A DNA stretch of 64,000 bases from an uncultured Succiniclasticum sp. (GTDB lineage Bacteria; Bacillota; Negativicutes; Acidaminococcales; Acidaminococcaceae): assembly GCA_902801365.1 (NCBI GenBank), contig CADCHY010000003.1, forward strand, positions 1 to 64,000, read 5' to 3'. The notes beneath the pieces were generated by a model that was not told where the DNA came from, ran no database searches, and saw only the letters and a program-made list of their open reading frames with translations. Numbering within the stretch: the stretch's first letter is position 1; each line of letters begins with the position of its first letter. The position numbers and the translations under genes are program-made. Below are positions 34,396 to 43,119 of this stretch, in pieces.

Positions 34396-35677
34396 CAACG
34401 ACTTCAAAACCTCCTGCCATCATATGTCCACCTGCGCCCTCACCGGCGCCTCTGCGTTTTTCGATGCCATCCCCGGCAGTTTCATGCTGATCAACGGACC
34501 TCTCTGGTGTTATTTTTACGCCATGAAATATGTAGAGGATTACGATGCCTCCGCTCTGCGGCGTTTCCACTGCACCCAGCCGGAAGGCAACGCGCTGGTC
34601 TACGGAACAGAAAAAGACCTGCTGGCCGGTCTGGATTTTGTAAAAGCAAACTTTACGCCGGAACGTATCTTTATCCTCAATAACTGCAGCGTCAGTCTGG
34701 TTGGCGACGACATCGCGGGCATCGCAGCCAGAGCGGAACTCCCCTGTCCCGTTTACGCCGCGGACTGCGGCGGCATAGCCGGAGATTTTGCGGAAGGATA
34801 TGAAATCGCGTTGCTGCGGACGATTGCGGAAGTGAAAAAGAACGCAAAAGACAAAAGTGATTTAGCTTCACCTTCCGTGAACTTATTAGGCCTTTCCCCT
34901 ACTTACTTCCGGGGTGAGGAAGACATAAAAGAAATCCGCCGCATTCTGGAAACGGCGGGGTATCATATCAACGCCATTCCCGGCGGCGGTTCGGCCTGGG
35001 ACGAAATCATGGAACTGCCCCAGGCAGATTTGAATCTTGTACTGCGAGACGAACTTGCCTTGAAAGCAGCCAAAGAACTGGAATCAGAATTCGGCACGCC
35101 GTATCTTTCCGCCGGCATGCCGTATGGAATTCAAGGAACCCTGGCATGGTTAGAAAAAATCAACACTGTCCTGCCTGCCACAAATCTGAAAACCGTCCGG
35201 CAGGAAGCGGAAACCGTCAACGCCCGTTTACAGTTCCGCAGCAGCAACATGCAGTCGCTGTGGGGGCCCCTGTGGTTCGACAACATTCTCATTGCCGCAC
35301 CGCCCTCGGAAGCGGCAGGCATTGCGGAAGCCGTACGGGGCGAGTGGGCCGACACAGGCAACCTGGTGATCCATTTTACAGAGGACACACCTCTGCGTCC
35401 CAAAGCTGCTAATAAAATCTGTGTGACAGGCAAAGACGATGCAGCCATGAAAGAAACCTTTGAAAACTGGACGGGTGGTCTTGTAATCGGCTCTTCTCTC
35501 GAGACAAGCCGTTTCGTACGTTTAAAAAAGCCTTTTGTTAATTGCAACATCGTACTGCCTTCGTACCACGAAATCATCGCCACCGACTCTCCACTCTGCG
35601 GAATCCGCGGCGCCTCTTACCTGTTCGAAAGAATCTGGAACGCAAAATTAAACAGCTGCATGGAAGAGGTAAAATAA
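34388..35677 (+). CDS. Nitrogenase component 1-like protein (NifK/NifN-type half)
   Basis: The second subunit of the same putative complex, 429 residues. Potential cluster cysteines: Cys10 and Cys16 (SCHHMSTCALTGA), Cys41 in INGPLWCYFYA, Cys62 and Cys100 in LNNCSVSLVGDDIAGIA. The family motif VYGTEKDLLAGL aligns with the region before the GDD motif. The Rossmann-like part has VNLLGLSPTYFRGEEDIKEIRRILETAGYHI. ATG 34388 has GGAGGG at 7 nt and overlaps the upstream stop; translational coupling implies an obligate pair. A strong terminator closes the operon. Related characterised systems include CfbD, BchNB and methylthio-alkane reductase; assignment to any is not possible here. Confidence 0.87.
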   Translation: MRDNDFKTSCHHMSTCALTGASAFFDAIPGSFMLINGPLWCYFYAMKYVEDYDASALRRFHCTQPEGNALVYGTEKDLLAGLDFVKANFTPERIFILNNCSVSLVGDDIAGIAARAELPCPVYAADCGGIAGDFAEGYEIALLRTIAEVKKNAKDKSDLASPSVNLLGLSPTYFRGEEDIKEIRRILETAGYHINAIPGGGSAWDEIMELPQADLNLVLRDELALKAAKELESEFGTPYLSAGMPYGIQGTLAWLEKINTVLPATNLKTVRQEAETVNARLQFRSSNMQSLWGPLWFDNILIAAPPSEAAGIAEAVRGEWADTGNLVIHFTEDTPLRPKAANKICVTGKDDAAMKETFENWTGGLVIGSSLETSRFVRLKKPFVNCNIVLPSYHEIIATDSPLCGIRGASYLFERIWNAKLNSCMEEVK

Positions 35678-35679
35678 AC

Positions 35680-35713
35680 GAATCCGGTCACTTTAGTGAC
35701 CGGATTTTTTTCG
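35680..35713 (+). terminator. Intrinsic terminator of the nitrogenase-like operon
   Basis: AATCCGGTCACT-TT-AGTGACCGGATT perfect stem followed by TTTTTTC, just after the stop codon. Confidence 0.93.
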
Positions 35714-35859
35714 TAACTTCAGTGGTGGTGCGGTTTCTGAACCTGCTTTCTGTTAATAATATAGATGAATTTGTATGTCTTGTTTCTCGCTGGTATTTCA
35801 TACGTTCATTTTAGCGGGTTGTACGAGAAAGCTGCCACTACGCCCTTCCGCCAAAATCA

Positions 35860-36081
35860 TCAGTTTAACCGGAACATCAAAGCAACAGGATGCCCTTTTT
35901 TCTGCAACTCTTTTTTGTATTGCGCGACCCTGTCAATTCCCAGATTGTCGCTTACACCGCAATGGATGTCATTGGTGTGCAGTATGATGATTTCCTTTTC
36001 CCCTGCAAAACCGGTAAGAGGCAGCAGGAATAACAAAAGAAATGTAAGAATAACGCTATATTGATTTCTCAGGCCAAACAT
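35860..36081 (-). pseudogene. N-terminal fragment of a 5'-nucleotidase/UshA-like exported phosphoesterase
   Basis: 73 codons: a signal peptide (SVILTFLLLFLLPLTGFAG), then EKEIIILHTNDIHCGVSDNLGIDRVAQYKKELQKKG, the first metal-binding motif (HTNDIH) of the 5'-nucleotidase family. Homology breaks off at about PVAL, just before the expected DxGD motif, and a stop follows. The family is normally >500 residues. The next ~180 bp towards the nitrogenase-like terminator hold no recognisable continuation. It is a remnant of a deleted gene, unlikely to be active. Confidence 0.75.
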
Positions 36082-36169
36082 AGGATGCCCCTTCCGATTA
36101 TTAAAAAACCTCCTGCAAACCAGAAATATTTAACCTGCTTCAAACGGTTCCTGCAGAAACATGAAAAGC

Positions 36170-36859
36170 CTATCTTTGCCGTTTGGGAACATCAGAATCT
36201 TCACACATAATAGGAAACAGCAGCTCCGCTACATGCACCGCCTGTTTTCCTTCCGGCAGTCCCTGCACCAGTCCGGAAAGACAGGAGTTACAGTAACAGG
36301 CCACCCGCTCCGTTGTAAAACGATGGCAGTAATTCTTAAGGTATGCGTCGATTTCTTCCGGAGATTTCGGCTGCATATCTTTTTTGATTTCCGCAAAACG
36401 CAGCGGCGCTATCGTAAAATTATCGGGACGTATGGGACCGAGTAAAAAGCTGCCGTCAAAGTTGATTTCTTCTTCTGTACCGGGAAGCTCCACGATTTCC
36501 ACATTCATTTTGCGGAGCACGCTGCGCACCGCTGCCTTTTCCGCTTCTCTCGCCTTGGCACGGTAACAGTCCTGCAGCGTGATGCGTTCTCCTTTGTAAT
36601 CCGGGAACGGAAAGTCCGGCAGGCTGTCGAAGAATTCATACAGGCTGATCAGCTTTGCGGCCGGCCGGTTCTCCCCGATAATGATACTGCAGGTCTCACA
36701 AACGGTAATTACGGTATCGTTCCAACCCGACAACGCTTTATGCCCCGGACGGCAGCAACCGACCACACGTACTCCTTTCGTGGTCATAAAGCTTTTTATC
36801 TTTTCAGAAGTTTCCGGACGCAGTTTTGTAAAATTACAGCTGGGAAAATAGTATTTCAT
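36170..36859 (-). CDS. Cysteine-rich (CCG-type) protein, possible iron-sulfur or thiol redox protein
   Basis: 229 residues. It begins MKYYFPSCNFTKLRP and has cysteine clusters GCCRPGHK, TVCETCSIIIGE and, near the C-terminus, HRFTTERVACYCNSCLSGL. The PSCNFT...GCCRPGH...CETC order resembles the cysteine-rich CCG domain of heterodisulfide reductase HdrB and GlpC, but only loosely. GGAGG lies 9 nt before ATG 36857-36859. It is 21 nt downstream of the SLH porin gene and probably cotranscribed. No signal peptide, so cytoplasmic. Confidence 0.65.
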   Translation of the reverse strand: MKYYFPSCNFTKLRPETSEKIKSFMTTKGVRVVGCCRPGHKALSGWNDTVITVCETCSIIIGENRPAAKLISLYEFFDSLPDFPFPDYKGERITLQDCYRAKAREAEKAAVRSVLRKMNVEIVELPGTEEEINFDGSFLLGPIRPDNFTIAPLRFAEIKKDMQPKSPEEIDAYLKNYCHRFTTERVACYCNSCLSGLVQGLPEGKQAVHVAELLFPIMCEDSDVPKRQR

Positions 36860-36880
36860 AAACATCTTCCTCCCGTAAAA

Positions 36881-38164
36881 TCAAAACGTGATGGTTAAAT
36901 CCGACCACAGGATTTTTGTTTTCGCGTCATCTCCGTCAATTTCGCCCTTCATGGGTCTGGTATCATAATAGGTAACACCTACTACCATATTTTTCGCAAC
37001 TGTCAGTTCACCGCCAACAGACCAGCCTTTAAATCCGGATTTAAAATCCGTATAACCGTCAATCGTGTGCAGCAGGTAGGTAGAACGCCCCTGCCGGTAG
37101 TAATTGGCCTCCAGACCCCAGGTACCGGGTTTCTTCTCCTCAGCGCCTTTGTAAGACAGGCCGACCACAAACCCGTTATCGTCAACCGGCTTTCCTCCGG
37201 CCAGCCTGTCCCGGTTCCCCTTCAGATACATAGCATTAAGACCCAGGTCTTCCGTAAAGTTGAAATCTAATCCGGCGTACCAGATGCCAAGCCTGTCCTT
37301 TCCGTTATATGCAGCTTTTCCGTCCCTGTCCAGTTTCGTGCTCAGATAACCTAGTTTTCCGTTTACGAATCCGTCCGTCTTTGTTCCGACTTCTGCATTC
37401 CAGAACGTTTTTGAGAATCTCTCCCCTTCAGCCGGTACAGTTTCGTCATCATTTAACTCAGTCAGTTTTCCGAAAGCGCCGCTGACATAGAATTTGTCTC
37501 CGTAAGAAGCTTTCAGCGCATCATACTCCCCGTCATAAATATAGCCTTCCGCAAAGACATTATCATCCCTGCCGGCTGATACGTTAAGACCGCCAAGCCT
37601 GCCTTCCACTTTTGCAATGTTAAAAGAAGTTTCTTCATTACCGGCATAATCATGGAACTGCTGCCGGTTCTCAATGCGGCCGATATATTTCCAGTTGTCA
37701 TTTATGTTTCCTGTCATATACAGACGGGTACGCAGCTCGTTTTCAAAGCTCTTTTCATGTTCCGTAACATTGCGGTTGGCTTTTGCGTAATAGTAATATG
37801 CTTCACCGGTAACTGTTACATTATCGGCTTTTTTCTCCAGCGATGCCACGCGTACACCCAGCGCATCCAGTTCCTCTGCGAACTCTGCAGCAAGCCTGTC
37901 AACGTTGGCGCCTTTTGCCAGAGCTTTGGCAACAACCTGCGCCATTTCATACCGGGTCATCAGGCGGCTACCCCGGAAGGTTCCGTCCCCATATCCTTCG
38001 ATAACTCCCGCAGCAGCCAGTTTTTCAACACTCCCGTAGGCCCAGTGTCCGGCCGGCACATCAGTAAAAGGGTTCTCCGCATACGTAACTGTGGACAGGA
38101 CAGACTGCATCATGATAAGTGAAGCCGCTGTGAGCAATGCTTTGAAGGGTAAAATCCGTTTCAT
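36881..38164 (-). CDS. SLH-domain outer-membrane porin (OmpM-like)
   Basis: 427 residues: signal peptide, one SLH domain (NPFTDVPAGHWAYGSVEKLAAAGVIEGYGDGTFRGSRLMTRYEMAQVVAKAL), a short coiled coil (~85-112, FAEELDALGVRVASLEKKAD), and a ~310-residue beta-barrel of alternating strands. The last residue is an aromatic Phe in DLTITF, as for Omp85-inserted porins. In Negativicutes such proteins tether the outer membrane to polyamine-modified peptidoglycan and form pores. It is strong evidence for a diderm Firmicute. Gene order: lrgA, lrgB, this gene, then the Cys-rich protein. Confidence 0.93.
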   Translation of the reverse strand: MKRILPFKALLTAASLIMMQSVLSTVTYAENPFTDVPAGHWAYGSVEKLAAAGVIEGYGDGTFRGSRLMTRYEMAQVVAKALAKGANVDRLAAEFAEELDALGVRVASLEKKADNVTVTGEAYYYYAKANRNVTEHEKSFENELRTRLYMTGNINDNWKYIGRIENRQQFHDYAGNEETSFNIAKVEGRLGGLNVSAGRDDNVFAEGYIYDGEYDALKASYGDKFYVSGAFGKLTELNDDETVPAEGERFSKTFWNAEVGTKTDGFVNGKLGYLSTKLDRDGKAAYNGKDRLGIWYAGLDFNFTEDLGLNAMYLKGNRDRLAGGKPVDDNGFVVGLSYKGAEEKKPGTWGLEANYYRQGRSTYLLHTIDGYTDFKSGFKGWSVGGELTVAKNMVVGVTYYDTRPMKGEIDGDDAKTKILWSDLTITF

Positions 38165-38219
38165 AATAGTTCTTGTTCTCCTTTGTCCATTTTTTATGTT
38201 TCAATGACTCGCGGTAACC

Positions 38220-38912
38220 TTACAACAGCGTTGCAAATACCGAAGCCGCGGCTACTGTCAGAATTCCTGCCAGCGCGATGGAGAGCGAACTCATGGCGCC
38301 TTCCACTTCGCCCATCTCCAGTGCTTTTACCGTCCCCAGAGCATGACTGGAGCAACCGATAGCAATACCCTTGGCAACCGGCTCCTGAATTCCGAAAACG
38401 TTACAGACCGTTTCCGCAAATATGTTTCCAAGGATACCTGAGATAACGATGGAAGCCACTGTAATCGCCACATAACCGCCCAGTTCCTCCGCTACGCCAA
38501 TGCCGATGGGCGTGGTGATGGATTTGGGCAGCATGGTCACATAGGACGCCCGGTTCAGACCGAAAAACCGGGCAAAGGCCAGCACTGACAGCATGGTAAT
38601 AATTACGCTGGACGTGATACCGAACATAACTGCCTTAAAATTCTTCTTCAGCGTATCCAACTGCCGGTACAGCGGAACCGCCAGACAGACGGTAGCCGGC
38701 GTCATCAGGTAACTGATGTATTTTGCGCTGTTGTTGTACGCCTGGTATTCAATCCCGAAAAGACGCAGGAATAAAACGGTAAAAACGATGGCAAACAGCA
38801 TCGGGTTCATCAGCGGATGTTTGATTTTCTGCTTCAGAACCGTGCCGGCGCCGTAAAAGAACAACGTGATGAATATGCCAAAAAAAGTTGATGTTTCCCA
38901 GAATACTTTCAT
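38220..38912 (-). CDS. lrgB: LrgB/CidB-family membrane protein
   Basis: The partner of LrgA, linked in other bacteria to murein hydrolase control, programmed lysis and, in some, pyruvate or glycolate transport. 230 residues, ~8 spans. The family signature is FFGLNRASYVTMLPKSITTPIGIGVAEELGG, with ISGILGNIFAETVCNVFGIQEPVAKGIAIGCSSHALGTVKALEMGEVEGAMSSL. It starts 3 nt after the lrgA stop. Confidence 0.93.
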   Translation of the reverse strand: MKVFWETSTFFGIFITLFFYGAGTVLKQKIKHPLMNPMLFAIVFTVLFLRLFGIEYQAYNNSAKYISYLMTPATVCLAVPLYRQLDTLKKNFKAVMFGITSSVIITMLSVLAFARFFGLNRASYVTMLPKSITTPIGIGVAEELGGYVAITVASIVISGILGNIFAETVCNVFGIQEPVAKGIAIGCSSHALGTVKALEMGEVEGAMSSLSIALAGILTVAAASVFATLL

Positions 38913-38915
38913 GTA

Positions 38916-39275
38916 TCAGGTTTCCTTTTCTTTTTGATTTTGTAAAACCCATTGTGTAATCCGCCCCGTGGCAACCATGACAATCAGCGTGACGGCGATA
39001 ATAATGGTGACATAGGCGGTCAGGGACGCGCGCAATTCGTCCCAGACATCGATCAGACCTACGGCCGAAGGAATAAACAGCAACGGCATAATGAAAATCA
39101 GAAAATCCGACACTTCCCTGATGTCATCAATCCGCAGCACGTTCCGCTCCAGCAAAAAGAACAGGAGCATTATTCCGTAAATACTGGCAGGTATCGGAAA
39201 CGGGATCAGCGTATGCAGAACTTCACCAAGGAACGAGAGAAATATGATGATGGTAAACTGTTTAAATAGTTTCAA
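38916..39275 (-). CDS. lrgA: LrgA/CidA-family holin-like protein
   Basis: 119 residues with four spans. Family-like segments: FLGEVLHTLIPFPIPASIYGIMLLFFLLERNVLRIDDIREVSDFLIFIMPLLFIPSAVGLID. The start codon is TTG 39273-39275 with AGGAG at 9-nt spacing. It precedes lrgB by 3 nt; both are likely from one promoter in the A+T-rich gap after the tRNA. Confidence 0.92.
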   Translation of the reverse strand: MKLFKQFTIIIFLSFLGEVLHTLIPFPIPASIYGIMLLFFLLERNVLRIDDIREVSDFLIFIMPLLFIPSAVGLIDVWDELRASLTAYVTIIIAVTLIVMVATGRITQWVLQNQKEKET

Positions 39276-39410
39276 AGCAGATAACTCCTGTGTAGCAATT
39301 AATTAAAGAGGATATTCACGTAAAAACAACAGTAATATACACATAATCCTACATAATAATTTTACTTTAAGCTGATAATACAAAACAAGTGTATCACAGT
39401 TTTATAAGTA

Positions 39411-39439
39411 AAAAAAGCCCTGCAAATCAATTTGCAGGG
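39411..39439 (-). terminator. Terminator of tRNA-Arg
   Basis: CCCTGCAAAT and ATTTGCAGGG form a perfect stem, followed by CTTTTTTTAC on the minus strand, ~10 nt after the CCA end. Confidence 0.92.
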
Positions 39440-39449
39440 TAATTATCTC

Positions 39450-39524
39450 TGGTGCGCCTGAGACGAATCGAACGTCCGCACCCGGTTCCGGAGACCGGTG
39501 CTCTATCCACTGAGCTACAGGCGC
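39450..39524 (-). tRNA. tRNA-Arg(CCG)
   Basis: A full cloverleaf on the minus strand. Acceptor GCGCCTG/CAGGCGC, D arm GCTC/GAGC, anticodon stem CCGGT/ACCGG with loop CTCCGGA (anticodon CCG, reads CGG). The T arm has loop TTCGATT, the discriminator is A, and CCA is encoded. It has its own promoter and terminator. Confidence 0.96.
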
Positions 39525-39547
39525 AATTCATAAATTGTACGAAAAAT

Positions 39548-39576
39548 ATTGTAGCACAGTTTACGTTTTTTCGCAA
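39548..39576 (-). promoter_or_regulatory. Promoter of tRNA-Arg
   Basis: Minus-strand -35 TTGCGA (39571-39576), 17-nt spacer, -10 TACAAT (39548-39553) with extended TGC, 24 nt before the tRNA. Confidence 0.85.
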
Positions 39577-39621
39577 ATTTTTTTCAAATTTATCAGGAAA
39601 CCTGATTTAATCCTTGTTTCC

Positions 39622-39650
39622 TTTACATTCAGGTTTTTTAAGAGTAAAAT
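39622..39650 (+). promoter_or_regulatory. Promoter of hydG
   Basis: Plus-strand -35 TTTACA (39622-39627), 17-nt spacer, -10 TAAAAT (39645-39650). The leader of ~95 nt is A+T rich with no recognised riboswitch. Confidence 0.6.
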
Positions 39651-39753
39651 GTAATATAAGCTTTTTAAATACGGTTTAAAAGGCATATGTTATGTTTTAC
39701 AAATACAATGATTATGGAATTAATACCGACTGCAAGAAAGAAGGAACCCTATC

Positions 39754-41193
39754 ATGTACAATCCCAAGTCATTACTGGCCGATGAGTTTATCGACCACCA
39801 GGAAATCCTGGATACGCTGGCCTATGCCGACGCTAACAAAGATAACAAAGAATTGATTGAAAGCCTTTTGGAAAAGGCCCGTCCCCGCTGGATTAACGGA
39901 CAGTTGAACTGTACCGGCCTTACCCATCGGGAAGCTTCCGTCCTGCTGTCCTGTGAAGACCCCGCATTAAACGAAAAAATGTTCAAACTGGCGGAAGAAA
40001 TCAAGAAGGCGTTTTACGGCAACCGCATCGTTCTTTTCGCTCCGCTGTACCTTTCCAATTACTGCATTAACGGCTGCGTATACTGCCCGTACCACAGCAT
40101 CAACAAGAACATTCCCCGTAAAAAGCTGAACCAGGAAGAAGTAAAACGGCAGGTAATCGCACTGCAGGATATGGGACACAAGCGCCTTGCACTGGAAGCT
40201 GGTGAAGATCCGTTCCATAACCCCATCGAATACATTCTGGAATGTATCAAAACGATATATTCCATCAAGCACAAAAACGGGGCGATCCGCCGCGTCAATG
40301 TGAATATTGCGGCCACCACCGTGGAGAATTACCGCAAGCTGAAGGAAGCCGGCATCGGTACCTACATCCTGTTCCAGGAAACGTACCACAAGGAAAGCTA
40401 CCTGAAGCTCCATCCCTTCGGCCCCAAGCATGATTACAACTATCATACGGAAGCTATGGACCGGGCCATGGAAGGCGGCATCGACGATGTCGGCCTGGGT
40501 GTATTGTTCGGACTGGAACTGTACCGTTATGAATTTGCAGGTCTGCTGATGCACGCGGAACATCTGGAAGCAGTGCACGGTGTAGGTCCCCACACCATCA
40601 GCGTGCCCCGCATCAAAAAGGCGGATGATATCGATCCCTCAGTATTCGACAACGGTATCTCAGATGATATTTTTGCCAAACTGATTGCCCTGATCCGGAT
40701 CAGCGTGCCCTACACCGGCATGATCATCTCCACCCGGGAAAGCCAGGAAGTCCGCGCGAGAGCATTGCATCTGGGTATCTCCCAAATCTCCGGCGCGTCC
40801 CGGACCTCCGTAGGCGGTTACGACGAGCCGGAAAGGCCCCATGATACGGAACAGTTCGACGTATCTGACCAGCGTACGCTGGACGAGGTCATCGCCTGGC
40901 TCATGGATATGGGCTTTATTCCTTCCTTCTGCACCGCCTGTTACCGCGCGGGCCGCACCGGCGACCGTTTCATGAGCCTGTGCAAGACGGGGCAGATCCA
41001 GAATTGCTGCCATCCCAATGCGCTGATGACACTGAAAGAGTTTTTGGTTGATTATGCTTCGGAAGAAACGCGCCGCAAGGGCGAAGCTATGATTATGTCT
41101 GAAATCCCCACCATCCCCAATGAAAAAGTCCGTTCCGCCCTTGTAAAATATCTGGAACGCATCGAAGGCGGAGAACGGGATTTCAGGTTCTGA
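39754..41193 (+). CDS. hydG: [FeFe]-hydrogenase maturase HydG
   Basis: Radical-SAM tyrosine lyase that makes CO and cyanide for the hydrogenase H-cluster. 479 residues. The SAM cluster cysteines are Cys104, Cys108 and Cys111 (YCINGCVYCPYHS). The barrel includes RKKLNQEEVKRQVIALQDMGHKRLALEAGEDP, and the C-terminal auxiliary-cluster region is FCTACYRAGRTGDRFMSLCKTGQIQNCCHPNALMTLKEFL, diagnostic for HydG over ThiH. AAGAAGGAA precedes the ATG. hydE, hydF and a hydrogenase are not in the window. Single-gene unit. Confidence 0.96.
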   Translation: MYNPKSLLADEFIDHQEILDTLAYADANKDNKELIESLLEKARPRWINGQLNCTGLTHREASVLLSCEDPALNEKMFKLAEEIKKAFYGNRIVLFAPLYLSNYCINGCVYCPYHSINKNIPRKKLNQEEVKRQVIALQDMGHKRLALEAGEDPFHNPIEYILECIKTIYSIKHKNGAIRRVNVNIAATTVENYRKLKEAGIGTYILFQETYHKESYLKLHPFGPKHDYNYHTEAMDRAMEGGIDDVGLGVLFGLELYRYEFAGLLMHAEHLEAVHGVGPHTISVPRIKKADDIDPSVFDNGISDDIFAKLIALIRISVPYTGMIISTRESQEVRARALHLGISQISGASRTSVGGYDEPERPHDTEQFDVSDQRTLDEVIAWLMDMGFIPSFCTACYRAGRTGDRFMSLCKTGQIQNCCHPNALMTLKEFLVDYASEETRRKGEAMIMSEIPTIPNEKVRSALVKYLERIEGGERDFRF

Positions 41194-41268
41194 TACTGTT
41201 CTATATTATTTTATACCCGGTCACGTAATTTTTCGCGACCGGGTTATTTGTAACAAAAAGGAATTGTC

Positions 41269-43119
41269 ATGTGGCAGTACATTAAGCGTTATGCGCACTT
41301 CGCTATTATCGCCGCGCTGTTCATGGGCGGCGAGGTACTGATGGATTTAATACAGCCGGGACTGATGCGCCGCATCGTGGACGACGGTGTGCTGGGCCTG
41401 AACAATAACGGCGTGGGTAACATGGAACTGATCTGGCATCTGGGTGTCCGGATGATTGGCATGGTACTCATCGGCTGCTGTTTCGGTTCCCTGAACAATG
41501 TGTTCGTCAACATGGCCAGCCAGAACATGGGTAACGACCTGCGCAAGGATACTTTCCGGAAGATCATGACCTTTTCCTTTCCCCAGATTGAAAGCTTTGG
41601 CGCCGGTTCCCTCATCACTCGCATCACCAACGACGTGACCCAGGTGGAACGCCTCATCGCCCAGTTTGTACGGGGCATGGTCCGCACAGTGCTGATGACC
41701 ATCGGCAGCCTGTACTTTATGTACACCCTCAGTCCGGATTTTGCCTTTATCGTGCTGTGCGCCCTGCCTTTCATCATCGGCACCATGGCTTTCTGCCTGC
41801 GTAAGGTGAACCCGCTATTTGCCCTGCAGCAGGAAAAGCTGGACGTTGTGAACGACGTGCTGCAGGAAGACATTTCCGCTATCCGCGTCATCAAGGCCTG
41901 TGTGCGGGAAACCTACGAAAAACTCCGTTTCGGCAAAGCCAACGGCGATTTGATCAAAACCCAGCTGAAGGTCCTGCTGACCCTTGCCTTTATGGGCCCC
42001 GTGGTCAACATGCTGATGAACCTGACCATCGCGGCCATACTCTGGTATGGCGCCAGAGATGTACTGGAAGGAACCGCTTCCCCCGGCAGCATCATGGCGG
42101 CTATCACCTACACAACACAGCTGTTAATGGGCATCATGATGCTGATGATGCTGTTCCAGAACATCTCCCGGGGTTTCATTTCCTGGAAACGACTGGCAGC
42201 GGTACTGCATCTGCAGCCGGAGATTCAGGACGGAAGATATGCAGAAAGCGCAGCCGGAAACGGCCTCATTGAATTCCGTGATGTTTCCTTTGCCTATCCC
42301 GGCAGCAACAAAAATGTTTTGGAGCATATTAACCTCGCCATTAAACCCGGCGAAACCGTTGCCATCATGGGTTCCACCGGCAGCGGTAAAACCACGCTGA
42401 TCAATCTCATCCCCCGTTTTTATGACGTAACGGAAGGCAGCGTCTGCATCGACGGCGTGGACGTGCGGGATTACAAAGTCAGTTCCCTTCGGAGCAAGGT
42501 CGCTGTCGCGCTGCAGAAAAGCGAACTGTTCAGTACTTCCATCAAAGAAAACATTGCCTGGGGCAACCCGGACGCTGCAGATGAGAAAATCGAAAACGCA
42601 GCCCGTATCGCCCAGGCCCATGAATTTATCGCGCCGCTGGAACAGGGCTATGATACTGTCGTGGCCGAACGGGGCATGAGCCTATCCGGCGGGCAGAAGC
42701 AGCGTGTTGCCCTTGCCCGGGCCGTGTTGAAAGAATCTCCCATTATGATCTTCGACGACGCTACCAGCGCGCTGGATCTGAAAACAGAAGCCAGCTTTTA
42801 CAACGAGCTGGCAAAAACAAGTCCCCACAGCACAAAAATCATCGTGGCGCAACGCATCGCTTCCGTACGCCGCGCCAACCGTATTTTAATACTGGAAAAT
42901 GGAACGGTCGTTGCGGAAGGAACGCATAAGGAACTGTTAAAGAACTGCGCTATATATCAGGACATTTATCAGTCCCAGGTCGGCGATATCGTCCCGGATG
43001 AAAACAAAAGCGAAAAGGAACCGGCAGCGCAGACAACACACAAAACTGCATCGCCGGAAACTGAAAATACGGTAACTCACTCTTCCCGGACCGGAGAGGA
43101 GGTGGGCACGCATGAGTAA
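41269..43119 (+). CDS. ABC exporter half-transporter (first subunit of a heterodimer)
   Basis: 616 residues: a six-helix permease domain (~1-300), then an ATPase. Walker A GSTGSGKTTLINL, Q-loop VALQKSELFSTSI, signature LSGGQKQRVALARA, Walker B PIMIFDDATSALD. The residue after Walker B is Asp rather than the catalytic Glu (IMIFDDATSA). This is typical of the degenerate-site subunit in heterodimeric exporters such as BmrCD/LmrCD/TM287-288. The C-terminal tail (~50 residues) is hydrophilic. It overlaps the next gene by 8 nt. The substrate is unknown; drug or lipid export is inferred. Confidence 0.92.
   Translation: MWQYIKRYAHFAIIAALFMGGEVLMDLIQPGLMRRIVDDGVLGLNNNGVGNMELIWHLGVRMIGMVLIGCCFGSLNNVFVNMASQNMGNDLRKDTFRKIMTFSFPQIESFGAGSLITRITNDVTQVERLIAQFVRGMVRTVLMTIGSLYFMYTLSPDFAFIVLCALPFIIGTMAFCLRKVNPLFALQQEKLDVVNDVLQEDISAIRVIKACVRETYEKLRFGKANGDLIKTQLKVLLTLAFMGPVVNMLMNLTIAAILWYGARDVLEGTASPGSIMAAITYTTQLLMGIMMLMMLFQNISRGFISWKRLAAVLHLQPEIQDGRYAESAAGNGLIEFRDVSFAYPGSNKNVLEHINLAIKPGETVAIMGSTGSGKTTLINLIPRFYDVTEGSVCIDGVDVRDYKVSSLRSKVAVALQKSELFSTSIKENIAWGNPDAADEKIENAARIAQAHEFIAPLEQGYDTVVAERGMSLSGGQKQRVALARAVLKESPIMIFDDATSALDLKTEASFYNELAKTSPHSTKIIVAQRIASVRRANRILILENGTVVAEGTHKELLKNCAIYQDIYQSQVGDIVPDENKSEKEPAAQTTHKTASPETENTVTHSSRTGEEVGTHE

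Noticed and set aside
34388-34400. Frameshift between the two nitrogenase-like genes
   Set aside because: The second gene has its own strong ribosome site and full-length N-terminus; this is normal coupling overlap.
33043-35677. True nitrogen-fixation (nif) locus
   Set aside because: No nifH, nifB, nifE/N set; sequences are divergent and lack nif context.
39450-39760. Genomic island inserted at tRNA-Arg
   Set aside because: The tRNA has an intact promoter and terminator, no duplicated 3' end was seen nearby, and neighbours (lrgAB, hydG) are ordinary chromosomal genes.
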